Source of the DNA: Nonomuraea gerenzanensis | Lineage (GTDB): Bacteria > Actinomycetota > Actinomycetes > Streptosporangiales > Streptosporangiaceae | Length of the DNA: 64,000 bases | Direction: 5' to 3' | Assembly: GCF_020215645.1 (NCBI RefSeq) | Contig: NZ_CP084058.1 | Span: 3,162,001 to 3,226,000, forward strand | Part shown: positions 31,270-39,863 of the stretch, piece after piece | How the letters are laid out: each line of letters starts with the position of its first letter | How positions within the stretch are numbered: position 1 is the stretch's first letter | Made by a program: the position numbers and the translations under genes | The notes under the pieces: generated by a model | Databases searched by the model: none | Seen by the model: only the letters and a program-made list of their open reading frames with translations | What the model was told of the DNA's origin: nothing

Positions 31270-33879
31270 TTGGGCTACGTGATGGCTTTCGAGCGGATCG
31301 ACGCGACCAACGTCCCCGAGGTCGGAGGGAAGGGGGCGAGCCTGGGCGAGCTGGCCCGGATCGACGGCATCCGCGTGCCGGACGGCTTCTGCGTCACGAC
31401 GCACGCCTTCGAGCGGATCGTGGCGCCGTCGATCGACGCCCTGCTCGACCGGCTGTCGCGGGTGCGGCCGGACGACCGCGCGGAGATCCGCACGCTGAGC
31501 GCCGAGATCCGCCGCGCCGTCGAGGGCGTCGCCGTGCCGGAGGAGCTCGCGGCGGAGATCGGCCGGGAGCTCGCCCGGCTCGGGGAGCACGCCGCCTACG
31601 CCGTACGCTCCAGCGCGACGGCCGAGGACCTGCCCACCGCGTCCTTCGCCGGCCAGCAGGACTCCTACCTGAACGTCGCCGGGCCACCGGCGATCCTCCG
31701 GCACGTCCGGCGGTGCTGGGCCTCGCTGTTCACCGAGCGGGCGGTGACCTACCGCGCCCGCAACGGCTTCGACCACCGCAAGGTGCGGATGGCCGTGGTC
31801 GTCCAGCGGATGGTCCACCCGGACGCGGCCGGGGTGCTCTTCACCGCGGACCCCGTGACCTCCAACAGGAAGGTCGCCACCGTGGAGGCCGCCTGGGGGC
31901 TCGGCGAGGCGCTGGTCGCCGGCCGGGCCGCCGGGGACGTCTACACGGTGCGCGACGACCAGGTCGTCACCACTGAGGTCGCCGACAAGCAGCGGCTCGT
32001 CCAGGCGGCGCCGGGCGGCGGCACCGAGGACGCGCCGGTCGAGCCGGGGCGCCGGACGCGGCCAGTGCTCACCGACGCCCAGGTCCTGCGGCTGGTCAGG
32101 CTGGGCCGGCGGGCCGAGGCGCACTTCGGCCGGCCCCAGGACGTCGAATGGTGCCTGACCGGCGACGACTTCCACCTCGTCCAGAGCCGGCCGATCACCA
32201 CCCTGTTCCCCGTCCCGGAGACCGGCGACCAGGACAACCACGTCTTCGTCTCCGTCGGCCACCAGCAGATGATGACCGACGCGATGAAGCCGCTGGGGCT
32301 CTCCTTCTGGCAGCGGACGACGCCCCGGCGGATGCACGAGGCGGGCGGCCGGTTGTTCGTGGACGTCGCGCCCATGCTGGCGACGGCCGCGGGCCGCGCG
32401 AACCTCATCGGGACGCTCGGCAAGTACGATCCGCTGGTCCGCGACGCGCTGCAGACCGTCCTCGACCGCGGCGACCTCATCCGCCCGCTGCCGGACGAGG
32501 CTCCCGCCCCGGCGCACCAGCCACCGGCTGCGATCGAGACCGACCCGGCCATCGTCACCCGGCTCATCGAGCAGAACCAGGCGTCCGTCGCCGTCCTGCG
32601 GCGCGAGATCCAGGGCCTGTCCGGGACGGCGCTGCTCGACTTCGTCGTGGCCGACCTCGCCGAGCTGAAGCGCGTCCTGTTCGACCCGCTGAGCTCGCAG
32701 GTGATCGTGGCGGCGATGGAGGCGACCTCGTGGCTCAACGAGCGGCTGGAGGAGTGGCTGGGGGAGAAGAACGCGGCCGACGCCCTCACCCAGTCCGTCC
32801 CGCACAACGTCACGTCGGAGATGGGGCTGGCGCTCCTGGAGGTCGCCGACGTCGTCCGGCCGCACGCGGACGTCGTCGCGTACCTGCACAGCGTCGCGGA
32901 GGAAGGCAGGCAGGGCGCCGCGTTTCTGGACGAGCTCGCCGAGCTGCCCGGCGGCCGGGAGGCCCGCGACGCCATCCGGCGCTTCCTCGACCGGTACGGC
33001 ATGCGCTGCGCCGGCGAGATCGACCTCACCAGGACGCGCTGGAGCGAGAACCCCGCCACGCTCGTCCCCACGATCCTGACGAACGTCAGGAACTTCGAGC
33101 CGGGCGCCGGCGAGCGGCACTTCGAGCAGGGCCGCCAGGAGGCGCTGCGCAAGGAGCAGGAGCTGCTCACCCGCCTGCGCGCCCTGCCCCACGGCGAGCG
33201 GAAGGCCGAGGAGACCAAGCGGATGATCGACCGCGTGCGCACCTTCGCCGGCTACCGCGAGTACCCCAAGTACGGCATGATCAGCCGCTACTTCGTCTAC
33301 AAGCAGGCGTTGCTGGAGGAGGCCGACCGCCTCGTCAGGTCCGGCGTCCTGCGCGAGCGGACGGACATCTTCTTCCTCCGGCTGTCCGAGCTGCGGGAGG
33401 TCGTGCGCACCGGCGTGGCGGACGCCGCACTCGTGCGGGAGCGGCGCGCGGCGTTCCGGTCGTACGAGACGCTCACCCCGCCCCGCGTCCTCACCTCGGA
33501 AGGCGAGGTGCTCAACGGCCGGTACCGGCTGCCCGGCCTCCCGCCCGGCGCGCTGCCCGGCCTGCCGGTCTCGGCCGGGACGGTCGAGGGCCGGGCCCGG
33601 GTCGTGACGGACATGGCGCGGGCCGACCTGGAGGCGGGCGACATCCTGGTCACCACCTACACCGACCCGAGCTGGACCCCGCTGTTCGTCACCGCCGCCG
33701 CCCTGGTGACGGAGGTGGGCGGCTTCATGACGCACGGGGCGGTGATCGCCCGGGAGTACGGCCTGCCGGCCGTCGTGGGGGTGGGGCGGGCCACCCGCCT
33801 GATCCGGGACGGCCAGCGGATCCGCGTCCACGGCACCGGCGGGTACGTCGAGCTGCTCGACGGCGGCGACGCGGCATGA
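31270..33879 (+). CDS. rph: Rifampin/rifamycin phosphotransferase
   Basis: An 869-residue, three-domain enzyme of the length of known Rph proteins (about 865). N-terminal ATP-binding domain: VPEVGGKGASLGELARI, VRSSATAEDLPTASFAGQQDSYLNV, PQDVEWCL. Middle rifamycin-binding domain of about residues 325-755. C-terminal swivelling domain with catalytic H822 in VGGFMTHGAVIAREYGLPAVVG; Listeria Rph uses H825. The family reaction is ATP + rifamycin + water to 21-phospho-rifamycin, AMP and phosphate, giving resistance. TTG 31270 is preferred: GGAG lies seven bases upstream and family N-termini begin two or three residues before GYV. ATG 31282 is the alternative. The 115-base gap upstream has GCTCCAT/ATGGAGC arms flanking 31 bases. 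Confidence 0.85.
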   Translation: MGYVMAFERIDATNVPEVGGKGASLGELARIDGIRVPDGFCVTTHAFERIVAPSIDALLDRLSRVRPDDRAEIRTLSAEIRRAVEGVAVPEELAAEIGRELARLGEHAAYAVRSSATAEDLPTASFAGQQDSYLNVAGPPAILRHVRRCWASLFTERAVTYRARNGFDHRKVRMAVVVQRMVHPDAAGVLFTADPVTSNRKVATVEAAWGLGEALVAGRAAGDVYTVRDDQVVTTEVADKQRLVQAAPGGGTEDAPVEPGRRTRPVLTDAQVLRLVRLGRRAEAHFGRPQDVEWCLTGDDFHLVQSRPITTLFPVPETGDQDNHVFVSVGHQQMMTDAMKPLGLSFWQRTTPRRMHEAGGRLFVDVAPMLATAAGRANLIGTLGKYDPLVRDALQTVLDRGDLIRPLPDEAPAPAHQPPAAIETDPAIVTRLIEQNQASVAVLRREIQGLSGTALLDFVVADLAELKRVLFDPLSSQVIVAAMEATSWLNERLEEWLGEKNAADALTQSVPHNVTSEMGLALLEVADVVRPHADVVAYLHSVAEEGRQGAAFLDELAELPGGREARDAIRRFLDRYGMRCAGEIDLTRTRWSENPATLVPTILTNVRNFEPGAGERHFEQGRQEALRKEQELLTRLRALPHGERKAEETKRMIDRVRTFAGYREYPKYGMISRYFVYKQALLEEADRLVRSGVLRERTDIFFLRLSELREVVRTGVADAALVRERRAAFRSYETLTPPRVLTSEGEVLNGRYRLPGLPPGALPGLPVSAGTVEGRARVVTDMARADLEAGDILVTTYTDPSWTPLFVTAAALVTEVGGFMTHGAVIAREYGLPAVVGVGRATRLIRDGQRIRVHGTGGYVELLDGGDAA

Positions 33880-33883
33880 CCGC

Positions 33884-33899
33884 TGAGCCGGCGGGCTCA
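33884..33899. terminator. Short hairpin between rph and the SARP gene
   Basis: TGAGCC and GGCTCA form a perfect six-base stem with a four-base loop GGCG in the 34-base gap between two convergent stops. It is short but well placed. Confidence 0.4.
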
Positions 33900-33913
33900 C
33901 CACGGGTCACGCT

Positions 33914-36900
33914 TCACCCGCACGCGAGCCGGGCGTCCAGCGTGCGCATGCCGTGCTCGTGCGCGATCGTGCGGAACAGCTCACGGGCCTCCTCCCAGAC
34001 GGCCCTGGCCGCGCGGTGGTCGCCGGCGGCGCGGTGGGCGTCGCCGAGCGCGAGCAGCGTCCGCGCCAGGTAGGGGATCGAGCCGCGCGTCCGCCACACC
34101 CGGACCGAGCGTTCGAGGGTGGCGACGGCGGAGGGCAGGTCCCCTTCGGCCAGGTCCAGCTGCCCGAGCACGCTGAGCGAGTCGGCGAGATAGTGGCCGA
34201 AGTTGCCGGCCTCGCTGTGGGCGCGCGTCAGCTCGGCGGTCGCCCTGGCCCGCTCGTCCCCGACGGCGGCGAACAGCTTGGAGAGGTAGAGCAGCGAGAA
34301 CGTCTCCAGGTAGCGGTAGTTCAGCCGCCGCGCCATGCTCAGCGATCTCTCCAGCAGCTCCTGGCCGCCCGCGACGTCGCCGCAGAAGAACTTCGCCGTG
34401 CCGAGGAACTGGGTGATCGTCGTGGTGTAGTGCACGTTGCCGAGCGCCTCGGCCACCTTCGTCGCCTGCTCCAGGACCTGGAGCGCCGCCTGCGGGTCGT
34501 CCTCGCCGTGGATGATCGCCAGCACGTGGTAGGCGCGCGCCTGGCCGCCGAGGTAGCCCGCGCCGGCCGCCGTCCGCAGGGCGCGCTCGGCCAGGGCGAG
34601 CGCCTGCGCGCCGCCGTTCCCGTGAGCCGTCATGCTCCAGGCCAGGGTGGCCAGGGCGTCGGCCATGCCGACCGGATCGCCCAGCTCGGTGAACAGGTCG
34701 AGGAGCTGCGAGGCGCCGGCCCGCATCCGGATCATCGCCGGCCCGGGGCCCGCCGGTGAGCTCCAGGTGGTGACCTCCAGGAGGCCGCGCATCAGCACGG
34801 CCTCGCCGCGCCGGTCGCCGGTCTCGCGGCAGAGCGCGAGCGCCTGTTCGTGCATGCGCTGCCAGCCGTCGTACAGGCCGCGCACGTTCAGGTAGGTCTC
34901 GGTGGATCCCGCGAGGTCCCACGCGAGCTCGGTCAGGCGCGCCTCGCACGCCTGGGCGACCCCCGCCATCAGCGCGGCGTGCTCCGCGCCGAACCAGGCC
35001 ATCGGGTCGGCCAGCAGCGGGCCCGAGTCCGCCGCCGGCAGCCGCCAGCGCGGCGCGGAGCCGTGCATGAGCGCGTAGCAGGGGCCGGGGACGCGCTCCG
35101 CCGCCACCTCCGCCAGTGCCAGCCACGCGCCCAGGGCCCGCTGGAGCGCGGCCTGGCGGTCGGGCTCCGGGTCCTCGCGCTGCGCGCGTTCGCGGGCGTA
35201 CAAGCGGAGCAGGTCGTGGAAGCGGTAGCGGAGCCTGCCCGTCTCGTCCGTCCGGGTGAGGGTCAGCAGGTGGGCGTCGAGCAGGGTCTCGATCTCGCGT
35301 TCCGCCTGCCGTACGGGCACGTCCAGGAGGGCCGCCACCGTCCAGGAGGCGAAGTCGGGCGCGTCGAGCAGCCCCGCCAGCCGGAAGGCCCGCCGCGCGC
35401 CGGTGGGCAGCAGCCGGTAGCTCATCTCGAAGCCCGCGCGGACGTCGAGGTCGCCCGCCACCAGCTCGTCCAGCCGGTGCCGCTCCTCGCCGAGGACGCC
35501 GGCGAGGTGAGCCAGGCTCCACTGTCTTCTGCCGAGGAGCCTGGCCGCCGAGATGCGGACCGCCAGCGGCACCCGGCCGCACAGCCGGGTGATCTCCAGC
35601 GCCGCGTCCGGGTCGTCCTGGACGCGCTCGTCGCCGACGATCCTGCCCAGCAGGTCCATGGCCTGGCCCGACGGCAGGACGTCGAGCTCCAGCAGGCTCG
35701 CCCCCTCCAGACCGACCAGCCGGACCCGCCCGGTGAGGAGCACCGCCGTGCCCGAGGCGCCGGGCAGGAGCGGCCGCACCTGCTTCTCCCCGGCGACGTT
35801 GTCGAGCAGGATGAGGATCCGGCGGCCGGCCAGGCAGCTCCGGTAGAGCGCCACGCGTTCTTCCAGGGACTCGGGGATGCCGGTCGGGCTGACGCCCAGG
35901 GCGAACAGGAACCGGCTGAGCACGTCCTCCGGGCGGGCGGGGTCGGCGGAGGCGCCGCGCAGGTCCGCGTAGAGCTGGCCGCCGGGGAACCGGTCCGCGA
36001 TCCGGTGGGCGACGTGCACGGCGAGCGTGGTCTTGCCCAGGCCGCCCAGTCCCGCGACGCCGGCCATGGCGACGGTGCCCGGCCTCGGCCGGGTGAGGGC
36101 CTCGGTGAGGGCCGCCACCTCGTCGTCCCTGCCGGTGAAGTCGGCGATGTCCGGCGGCAGCTCGGCGGGGGTGGGAGCCGCCCTGGGCTCCGGCGCCGGG
36201 GCCCTGACCTGGGCGGGCGCAGGCGCGGGTGGGGCCTTCCCGCCCGGCCGGATGCCCACCTCGTCCGGCAGGCGCGCGGCGTGTTCACGGCCGGCCCGCG
36301 CGGGGGCGCCCGTGATCGTCGCCGTGGCGTGGGGCACGAGGTCGAGCGAGGGGTCCTGCGTGAGGATGCGCTGGTGCAGGTCGTGCAGCTCGCCTGCCGG
36401 GTCCAGGCCGGTCTCCTCGATCAGGGTCCTGCGGGCGCGCGCGTACTCGGCGAGCGCGTCGGCCCGCCGGCCGCAGCGGTACAGCGCCAGCATCAGCTGC
36501 GCGCGCAGCCGCTCCCGTAACGGGTACTCGCCGGTGAGCGCGGTCAGCTCGCCCAGCAGCCCGGCGTGCCGCCCCATGCTCAGGTCCACGGCGATCCGCG
36601 ACTGCAGGACCGACAGGCGGACCTCGTCCAGCCGGGACGCCTCCGCGGCCAGCATCGGCACGTCGGTCATGCCGGCGAACGCGGGGCCGCGCCACAGGCT
36701 CAGCGCCTCGTGCAGGCGGTGGGTGGCCTGCTCCGGCTCGCCGGCGGCCGCCACCGCCTGCCCCGCGCCGGCCAGGGCCTCGAACCTCGCCGCGTCCAGC
36801 TCGTCGCCGGCCACCGGAATCAGGTAACCGGCACCCTGCCGCACCACGAGCGCGGGGTCGCCCAGGCGCCGCCGCAGCCGGTGCACGTAGGTCTGCACGT

Positions 36901-37081
36901 TCTTGGTGGCGCTCTTCGGCGGGGAGTCACCCCAAAGCGCCACGACGAGCTGATCTTCAGAAACCGGGTAGCCCGCCTGGCACAGCAGAACCGCCAGCAG
37001 CACCCGGGCCTTCGGCGTGCCCAGCTCGAGCTGCTCTCCTGCGCGCCACACCGTCAGCGGACCAAGTATCCCGAACTCCAT
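33914..37081 (-). CDS. AfsR/SARP-family regulator with STAND NTPase and TPR
   Basis: A 1055-residue regulator with the AfsR order of domains: winged-helix OmpR-type DNA-binding domain (about 1-95; FGILGPLTVWRAGEQLELGTPKARVLLAVLL, then VQTYVHRLRRRLGD), bacterial transcriptional activation domain (about 96-245), a basic Pro-rich linker, NB-ARC-type ATPase with Walker A GLGGLGKTT (K350) and ILILLDNV Walker B, and C-terminal TPR-like repeats. Such proteins are pathway or global activators of secondary metabolism. ATG 37081 gives the canonical N-terminus MEFGILGPL. No biosynthetic cluster is visible nearby; the divergent small secreted protein gene is the nearest possible target. Confidence 0.92.
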   Translation of the reverse strand: MEFGILGPLTVWRAGEQLELGTPKARVLLAVLLCQAGYPVSEDQLVVALWGDSPPKSATKNVQTYVHRLRRRLGDPALVVRQGAGYLIPVAGDELDAARFEALAGAGQAVAAAGEPEQATHRLHEALSLWRGPAFAGMTDVPMLAAEASRLDEVRLSVLQSRIAVDLSMGRHAGLLGELTALTGEYPLRERLRAQLMLALYRCGRRADALAEYARARRTLIEETGLDPAGELHDLHQRILTQDPSLDLVPHATATITGAPARAGREHAARLPDEVGIRPGGKAPPAPAPAQVRAPAPEPRAAPTPAELPPDIADFTGRDDEVAALTEALTRPRPGTVAMAGVAGLGGLGKTTLAVHVAHRIADRFPGGQLYADLRGASADPARPEDVLSRFLFALGVSPTGIPESLEERVALYRSCLAGRRILILLDNVAGEKQVRPLLPGASGTAVLLTGRVRLVGLEGASLLELDVLPSGQAMDLLGRIVGDERVQDDPDAALEITRLCGRVPLAVRISAARLLGRRQWSLAHLAGVLGEERHRLDELVAGDLDVRAGFEMSYRLLPTGARRAFRLAGLLDAPDFASWTVAALLDVPVRQAEREIETLLDAHLLTLTRTDETGRLRYRFHDLLRLYARERAQREDPEPDRQAALQRALGAWLALAEVAAERVPGPCYALMHGSAPRWRLPAADSGPLLADPMAWFGAEHAALMAGVAQACEARLTELAWDLAGSTETYLNVRGLYDGWQRMHEQALALCRETGDRRGEAVLMRGLLEVTTWSSPAGPGPAMIRMRAGASQLLDLFTELGDPVGMADALATLAWSMTAHGNGGAQALALAERALRTAAGAGYLGGQARAYHVLAIIHGEDDPQAALQVLEQATKVAEALGNVHYTTTITQFLGTAKFFCGDVAGGQELLERSLSMARRLNYRYLETFSLLYLSKLFAAVGDERARATAELTRAHSEAGNFGHYLADSLSVLGQLDLAEGDLPSAVATLERSVRVWRTRGSIPYLARTLLALGDAHRAAGDHRAARAVWEEARELFRTIAHEHGMRTLDARLACG

Positions 37082-37263
37082 CGCGCCCCCTCGGCTGGAG
37101 GAACTGTAGAACGGGACGGCCGGTCTCGCCGGTGCACCGGGTGACGAAACGATTGCGAATCTTGGTGGCGGGCGTATTCCCGTCGTATTCCAGGGTGCTG
37201 CCGGTGCGTGCCACGATCACTCAGCGGCCGCCTGCCATCTCCGTCCGAGAGAGAAGAGGAACG

Positions 37264-37632
37264 TTGCACCCCCTCAAAGTGGTCACCGCCGGCGTCGCCG
37301 CCGCGCTGACGAGCGTCCTGCTCGCCCCGCCCGCCCTGGCGGCGAGCTTCCAGCGGGACGTCGGCGACGGGATCGTCCGCTACGCCGATCCCACCGACGA
37401 GCTGTGCGTCCGGGCGGACGACACCACCGGGACGGCCTGGGTCGAGGTGACCCTGACCCGGCCGGGTGTGATCGGGCAGCCCGTCGTCATCAGGGACGAC
37501 AACGTCCGGCACCCGGGCGCCACCTGCGTGGTGCTCACCGCCTTCGAGGACACCGCCTTCCGGGCCGAGTACGAGAGCTACTGGAGCGGGCGCGGCACCG
37601 TCCTGCGCGGGGCGTTCCCGTTCGAGTCCTGA
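37264..37632 (+). CDS. Small secreted protein (122 aa)
   Basis: A 122-residue exported protein. The TTG at 37264 is the start: AGAGGA sits five bases upstream and the reading then gives a clean signal peptide, LKVVTAGVAAALTSVLLAPPALAAS, cut after ALA. The mature part of about 95 residues has two cysteines (ELCVRAD and ATCVVL) that could form a disulphide, and looks beta-rich (AWVEVTLTRPGVIGQPVVIRDDNV). I do not recognise the family. It is divergent from the SARP regulator. Confidence 0.75.
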   Translation: MHPLKVVTAGVAAALTSVLLAPPALAASFQRDVGDGIVRYADPTDELCVRADDTTGTAWVEVTLTRPGVIGQPVVIRDDNVRHPGATCVVLTAFEDTAFRAEYESYWSGRGTVLRGAFPFES

Positions 37633-37667
37633 CGCTCGCCCGCTCCGCTGACAGTGAAGGATTTCTC

Positions 37668-37817
37668 ATGCGCAAACTGGTGAGGACCGCCCCGGTGGCC
37701 ACGGTCGCCGGGCGGGGCAACTACCTGGCCGGTTGCGGGCTGGTGGAGAACCTGCTGCGTGGGGGCCTGACCCTGGACGCGGTGATGACCTGCAGGGCCT
37801 CGGACGAGTTCCACTGA
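37668..37817 (+). CDS. Very small protein (49 aa)
   Basis: A 49-codon frame with high-GC third positions and a GAAGGA ribosome site nine bases before ATG 37668. The product begins MRKLVRTAPVATVAGRGNYLAGCG and continues LVENLLRGGLTLDAVMTCR. It has two cysteines and a hydrophobic middle but no obvious signal peptide. It follows the small secreted protein by 35 bases and may be in the same transcript. The function is unknown; a peptide precursor is possible but nothing beside it is a maturation enzyme. Confidence 0.5.
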   Translation: MRKLVRTAPVATVAGRGNYLAGCGLVENLLRGGLTLDAVMTCRASDEFH

Positions 37818-37980
37818 GCCCTCACTGAGCCCTCACTGGGCCGCTCGCGGGCGCAGGCGGCGCGCGAGGATGGCTTTGGTCCCCTTCGGGAGTGCCGCGT
37901 TGCGCCGCGGTGAGGGAAATCCACTCCACCGGCACCGCGCGTCACGTCAGGTCACGCCACGCGTATGGGACCGTCTGGTC

Positions 37981-38202
37981 ATGAAAAATCCCGATGAGGA
38001 GGACCAGCCCTCCTCCGCTGACGGCCCCGATCCACCTCCGGGCGATATCGCCGGAGAAATCGGGCGAACGGTCCGAGCCGCCCTGACAAGCCGAACCCGG
38101 ACCGCCCGGTTGTGCTGGATACTCGCCTTTCTCGGGGCGGGCATCGCCGTACCGCTGCTGACCTGCCTGGTCGTTGCCATGCTGATCGTCGGCGGCCGGT
38201 AG
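37981..38202 (+). CDS. Small single-pass membrane protein (73 aa)
   Basis: A 73-residue protein: an acidic, proline-rich N-terminus (MKNPDEEDQPSSADG), a basic patch (TVRAALTSRTRTARL) and one membrane helix (WILAFLGAGIAVPLLTCLVVAMLIV) at the end, oriented with the N-terminus inside by the positive-inside rule. The codon bias supports coding. No strong ribosome site is seen; an earlier in-frame start exists at 37870 but gives a low-quality N-terminus. Function unknown. Confidence 0.55.
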   Translation: MKNPDEEDQPSSADGPDPPPGDIAGEIGRTVRAALTSRTRTARLCWILAFLGAGIAVPLLTCLVVAMLIVGGR

Positions 38203-38211
38203 TCACAGCCT

Positions 38212-38266
38212 CCCAGGAGTGCTTACGCAGTGCCATGTCACGGTGCAACTCCATGACACTCCTGGG
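38212..38266. repeat. 10-bp perfect inverted repeat with 35-base spacer
   Basis: CCCAGGAGTG (38212-38221) and CACTCCTGGG (38257-38266) are exact complements. The pair begins ten bases after the small membrane protein stop and before a gene relic. It may be a terminator or the trace of a small mobile element. Confidence 0.5.
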
Positions 38267-38339
38267 GGGCTGTCTCTACCTGCGGAGGCAAAACCGCACC
38301 CTGTCGCGGACATTCCGCTACCCGCTCGGCCGTGACCGA

Positions 38340-38884
38340 AATTCCCGCACCCCACCGCCGCCTGGCGGCATCGCGCCGAGCTCCAGTTCGAGCAGCAGGC
38401 GATGCGACGGGTCGTCCTGCTGGCCAGGAGGGTCCTCGGAGCCGAGCGTGTACCGGAGTGGCTGCCCGCGCCACCCGGCGCCACCACCGTGACGGCCGCC
38501 CTGCCCGCACTCGCCGCCTGCGCGGGCATCGCGCGGTGGACGCCGCCCGACCTGGCCGGCACCTGCTGCGGCACCGTCTGGCACAGCAAGGGCCACCGGG
38601 CCGCGCACGCCCACGCCGCCCGCGACCTCGTGCGGCGGCTGTGGGCCTGGTCCGACGGTGGCAGATTGCCCGTCGTGGTGGACGCCGCCTCCCGCACGCT
38701 CGGCATCGCCCGCGAGTCGCCGTCCGTCCTGACCATCGGCCTCGGCCTGTCGTACGGGCCCATGCCGGACATGTACGCCGAGATGTTGTCCGTCTCGGTG
38801 CGCTCCTCCGGCGTGGCCATCGGCTACGCGCTCGGCGCCATCCGCCCGCCACGGCGGTCAAGGAGCCCGAGGGCGCCGGCCTGA
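38340..38884 (+). pseudogene. Chimeric gene relic: FAD/Fe-S oxidoreductase piece joined to an MFS transporter piece
   Basis: An open frame with pieces of two unrelated families. From about 38380 (RAELQFEQQAMRRVVLLARRV) to 38714 it resembles the C-terminal Fe-S part of FAD-linked D-lactate dehydrogenase-type proteins: WTPPDLAGTCCGTVWHSKGHRAAHAHAARDLVRRLWAWSDGGRLPVVVDAASRTLG, matching PPDVAGHCC..PWSSKG. Then the frame continues as SVLTIGLGLSYGPMPDMYAEMLSVSVRSSGVAIGYALGAI, which looks like the late part of an MFS (MHS-family) transporter (fGP.pa.laE.f...vRysG.slgyqlgai). Both parents are heavily truncated and no full gene is nearby, so this is decayed DNA fused by deletion. Exact left limit uncertain. 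Confidence 0.65.
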
Positions 38885-38972
38885 GGCTGACCCAGCAGCC
38901 GATCGCCTGACGACGCCCGCTCCGGCACCTCCAGGGCCGGTGCCGTCACTGAGATCGGCGGATCACGGCGGA

Positions 38973-39863
38973 TCACGGCGTGGTGCGGGCGGCGTCGCGG
39001 AGGGCGGCCCTGGCTCTGGCCGCCATGGCCTCGTCCACCATGTCGCCCTCGAAGACGATCGCGCCCGCTCCGTCCGCCTGGGCCTGCTCCACGGCGGCGA
39101 TCAGCCGCTGGTAGCGGGCGAGCTCCTCGGGGCCCGGGGAGAAGACCTCGTTGATGACGGGCACGTGGGAGGGGTGAACGGCGATCATGCCTTCGTAGCC
39201 GAGAGCGCGGTTCTGCTCGGCGAAGGCCCGCAGCCCGTCGAGGTCGGTGAGGTCCGTCCACAGCCCCGCGACAGGGCAGGGCACCGCCGCGGCACGGGCG
39301 TCGAGCAGGACGCGGGCGCGCAGGGCCAGCGTCTCGGCGCCGGACGGGCTCCAGCGGTAGCCGATGGCCCGCTCGACGTCGCCGCCCCTGCCGGTGATCG
39401 CGCCCAGGTAGGCGACGCGCGGGGCGGCGCGGGCCACCTGGTACGCCTCGCGCAGCGCCGTGGCGGTCTCCAGCAGCGGCACCAGGCCGATGTGCCCGTC
39501 CGGCAGGCCCTGCTCGCGTTCGCACCAGCTCAGCAGGCGGTCGGCCAGCCGCACGTCGGCGGGCCCGTGCACCTTGGGCAGGACCACCGCGGTGAGGCGC
39601 GGGTGGGCGACGGCGCGCAGGTCCTCGGCGCCCGCCCAGCCGTCGAGCGGGTTGATCCGGACGAGCAGCGCCAGGCCGCCGCTCGCGCTCGCGACGGCGT
39701 CGGCCACGCGGGCGCGGGCGGCGGCCTTCCCCGCCGGGGGGACGGCGTCCTCGAGATCGAGGATGGCGGCGTCGGCCCCGGCGGCCTCGGCCTTGGCCAG
39801 CCAGCCGACCTTGGTGCCGGGGACGAACAGCAGCGAGCGCAGCGGCGGGCGTTCAGACGACAC
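38973..39863 (-). CDS. HpcH/HpaI-CitE-type lyase
   Basis: A 296-residue TIM-barrel lyase of the CitE family (citryl-, malyl- or citramalyl-CoA lyases). RSLLFVPGTKVGWLAKAEAAGADAAILDLEDAVPPAGKAAAR has the family arginine/DLEDAVP signature; LVRINPLDG, VVLPKVHGP, LVPLLETATAL and EGMIAVHPSHVPVINEVFSP are further conserved elements, with E in LETA as metal ligand. GTG 39863 overlaps the CoA-transferase stop by 11 bases, so the two are coupled. It should cleave a CoA thioester made by the CoA-transferase to acetyl-CoA plus a 2-oxoacid. Substrate inferred from context. Confidence 0.88.
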   Translation of the reverse strand: MSSERPPLRSLLFVPGTKVGWLAKAEAAGADAAILDLEDAVPPAGKAAARARVADAVASASGGLALLVRINPLDGWAGAEDLRAVAHPRLTAVVLPKVHGPADVRLADRLLSWCEREQGLPDGHIGLVPLLETATALREAYQVARAAPRVAYLGAITGRGGDVERAIGYRWSPSGAETLALRARVLLDARAAAVPCPVAGLWTDLTDLDGLRAFAEQNRALGYEGMIAVHPSHVPVINEVFSPGPEELARYQRLIAAVEQAQADGAGAIVFEGDMVDEAMAARARAALRDAARTTP

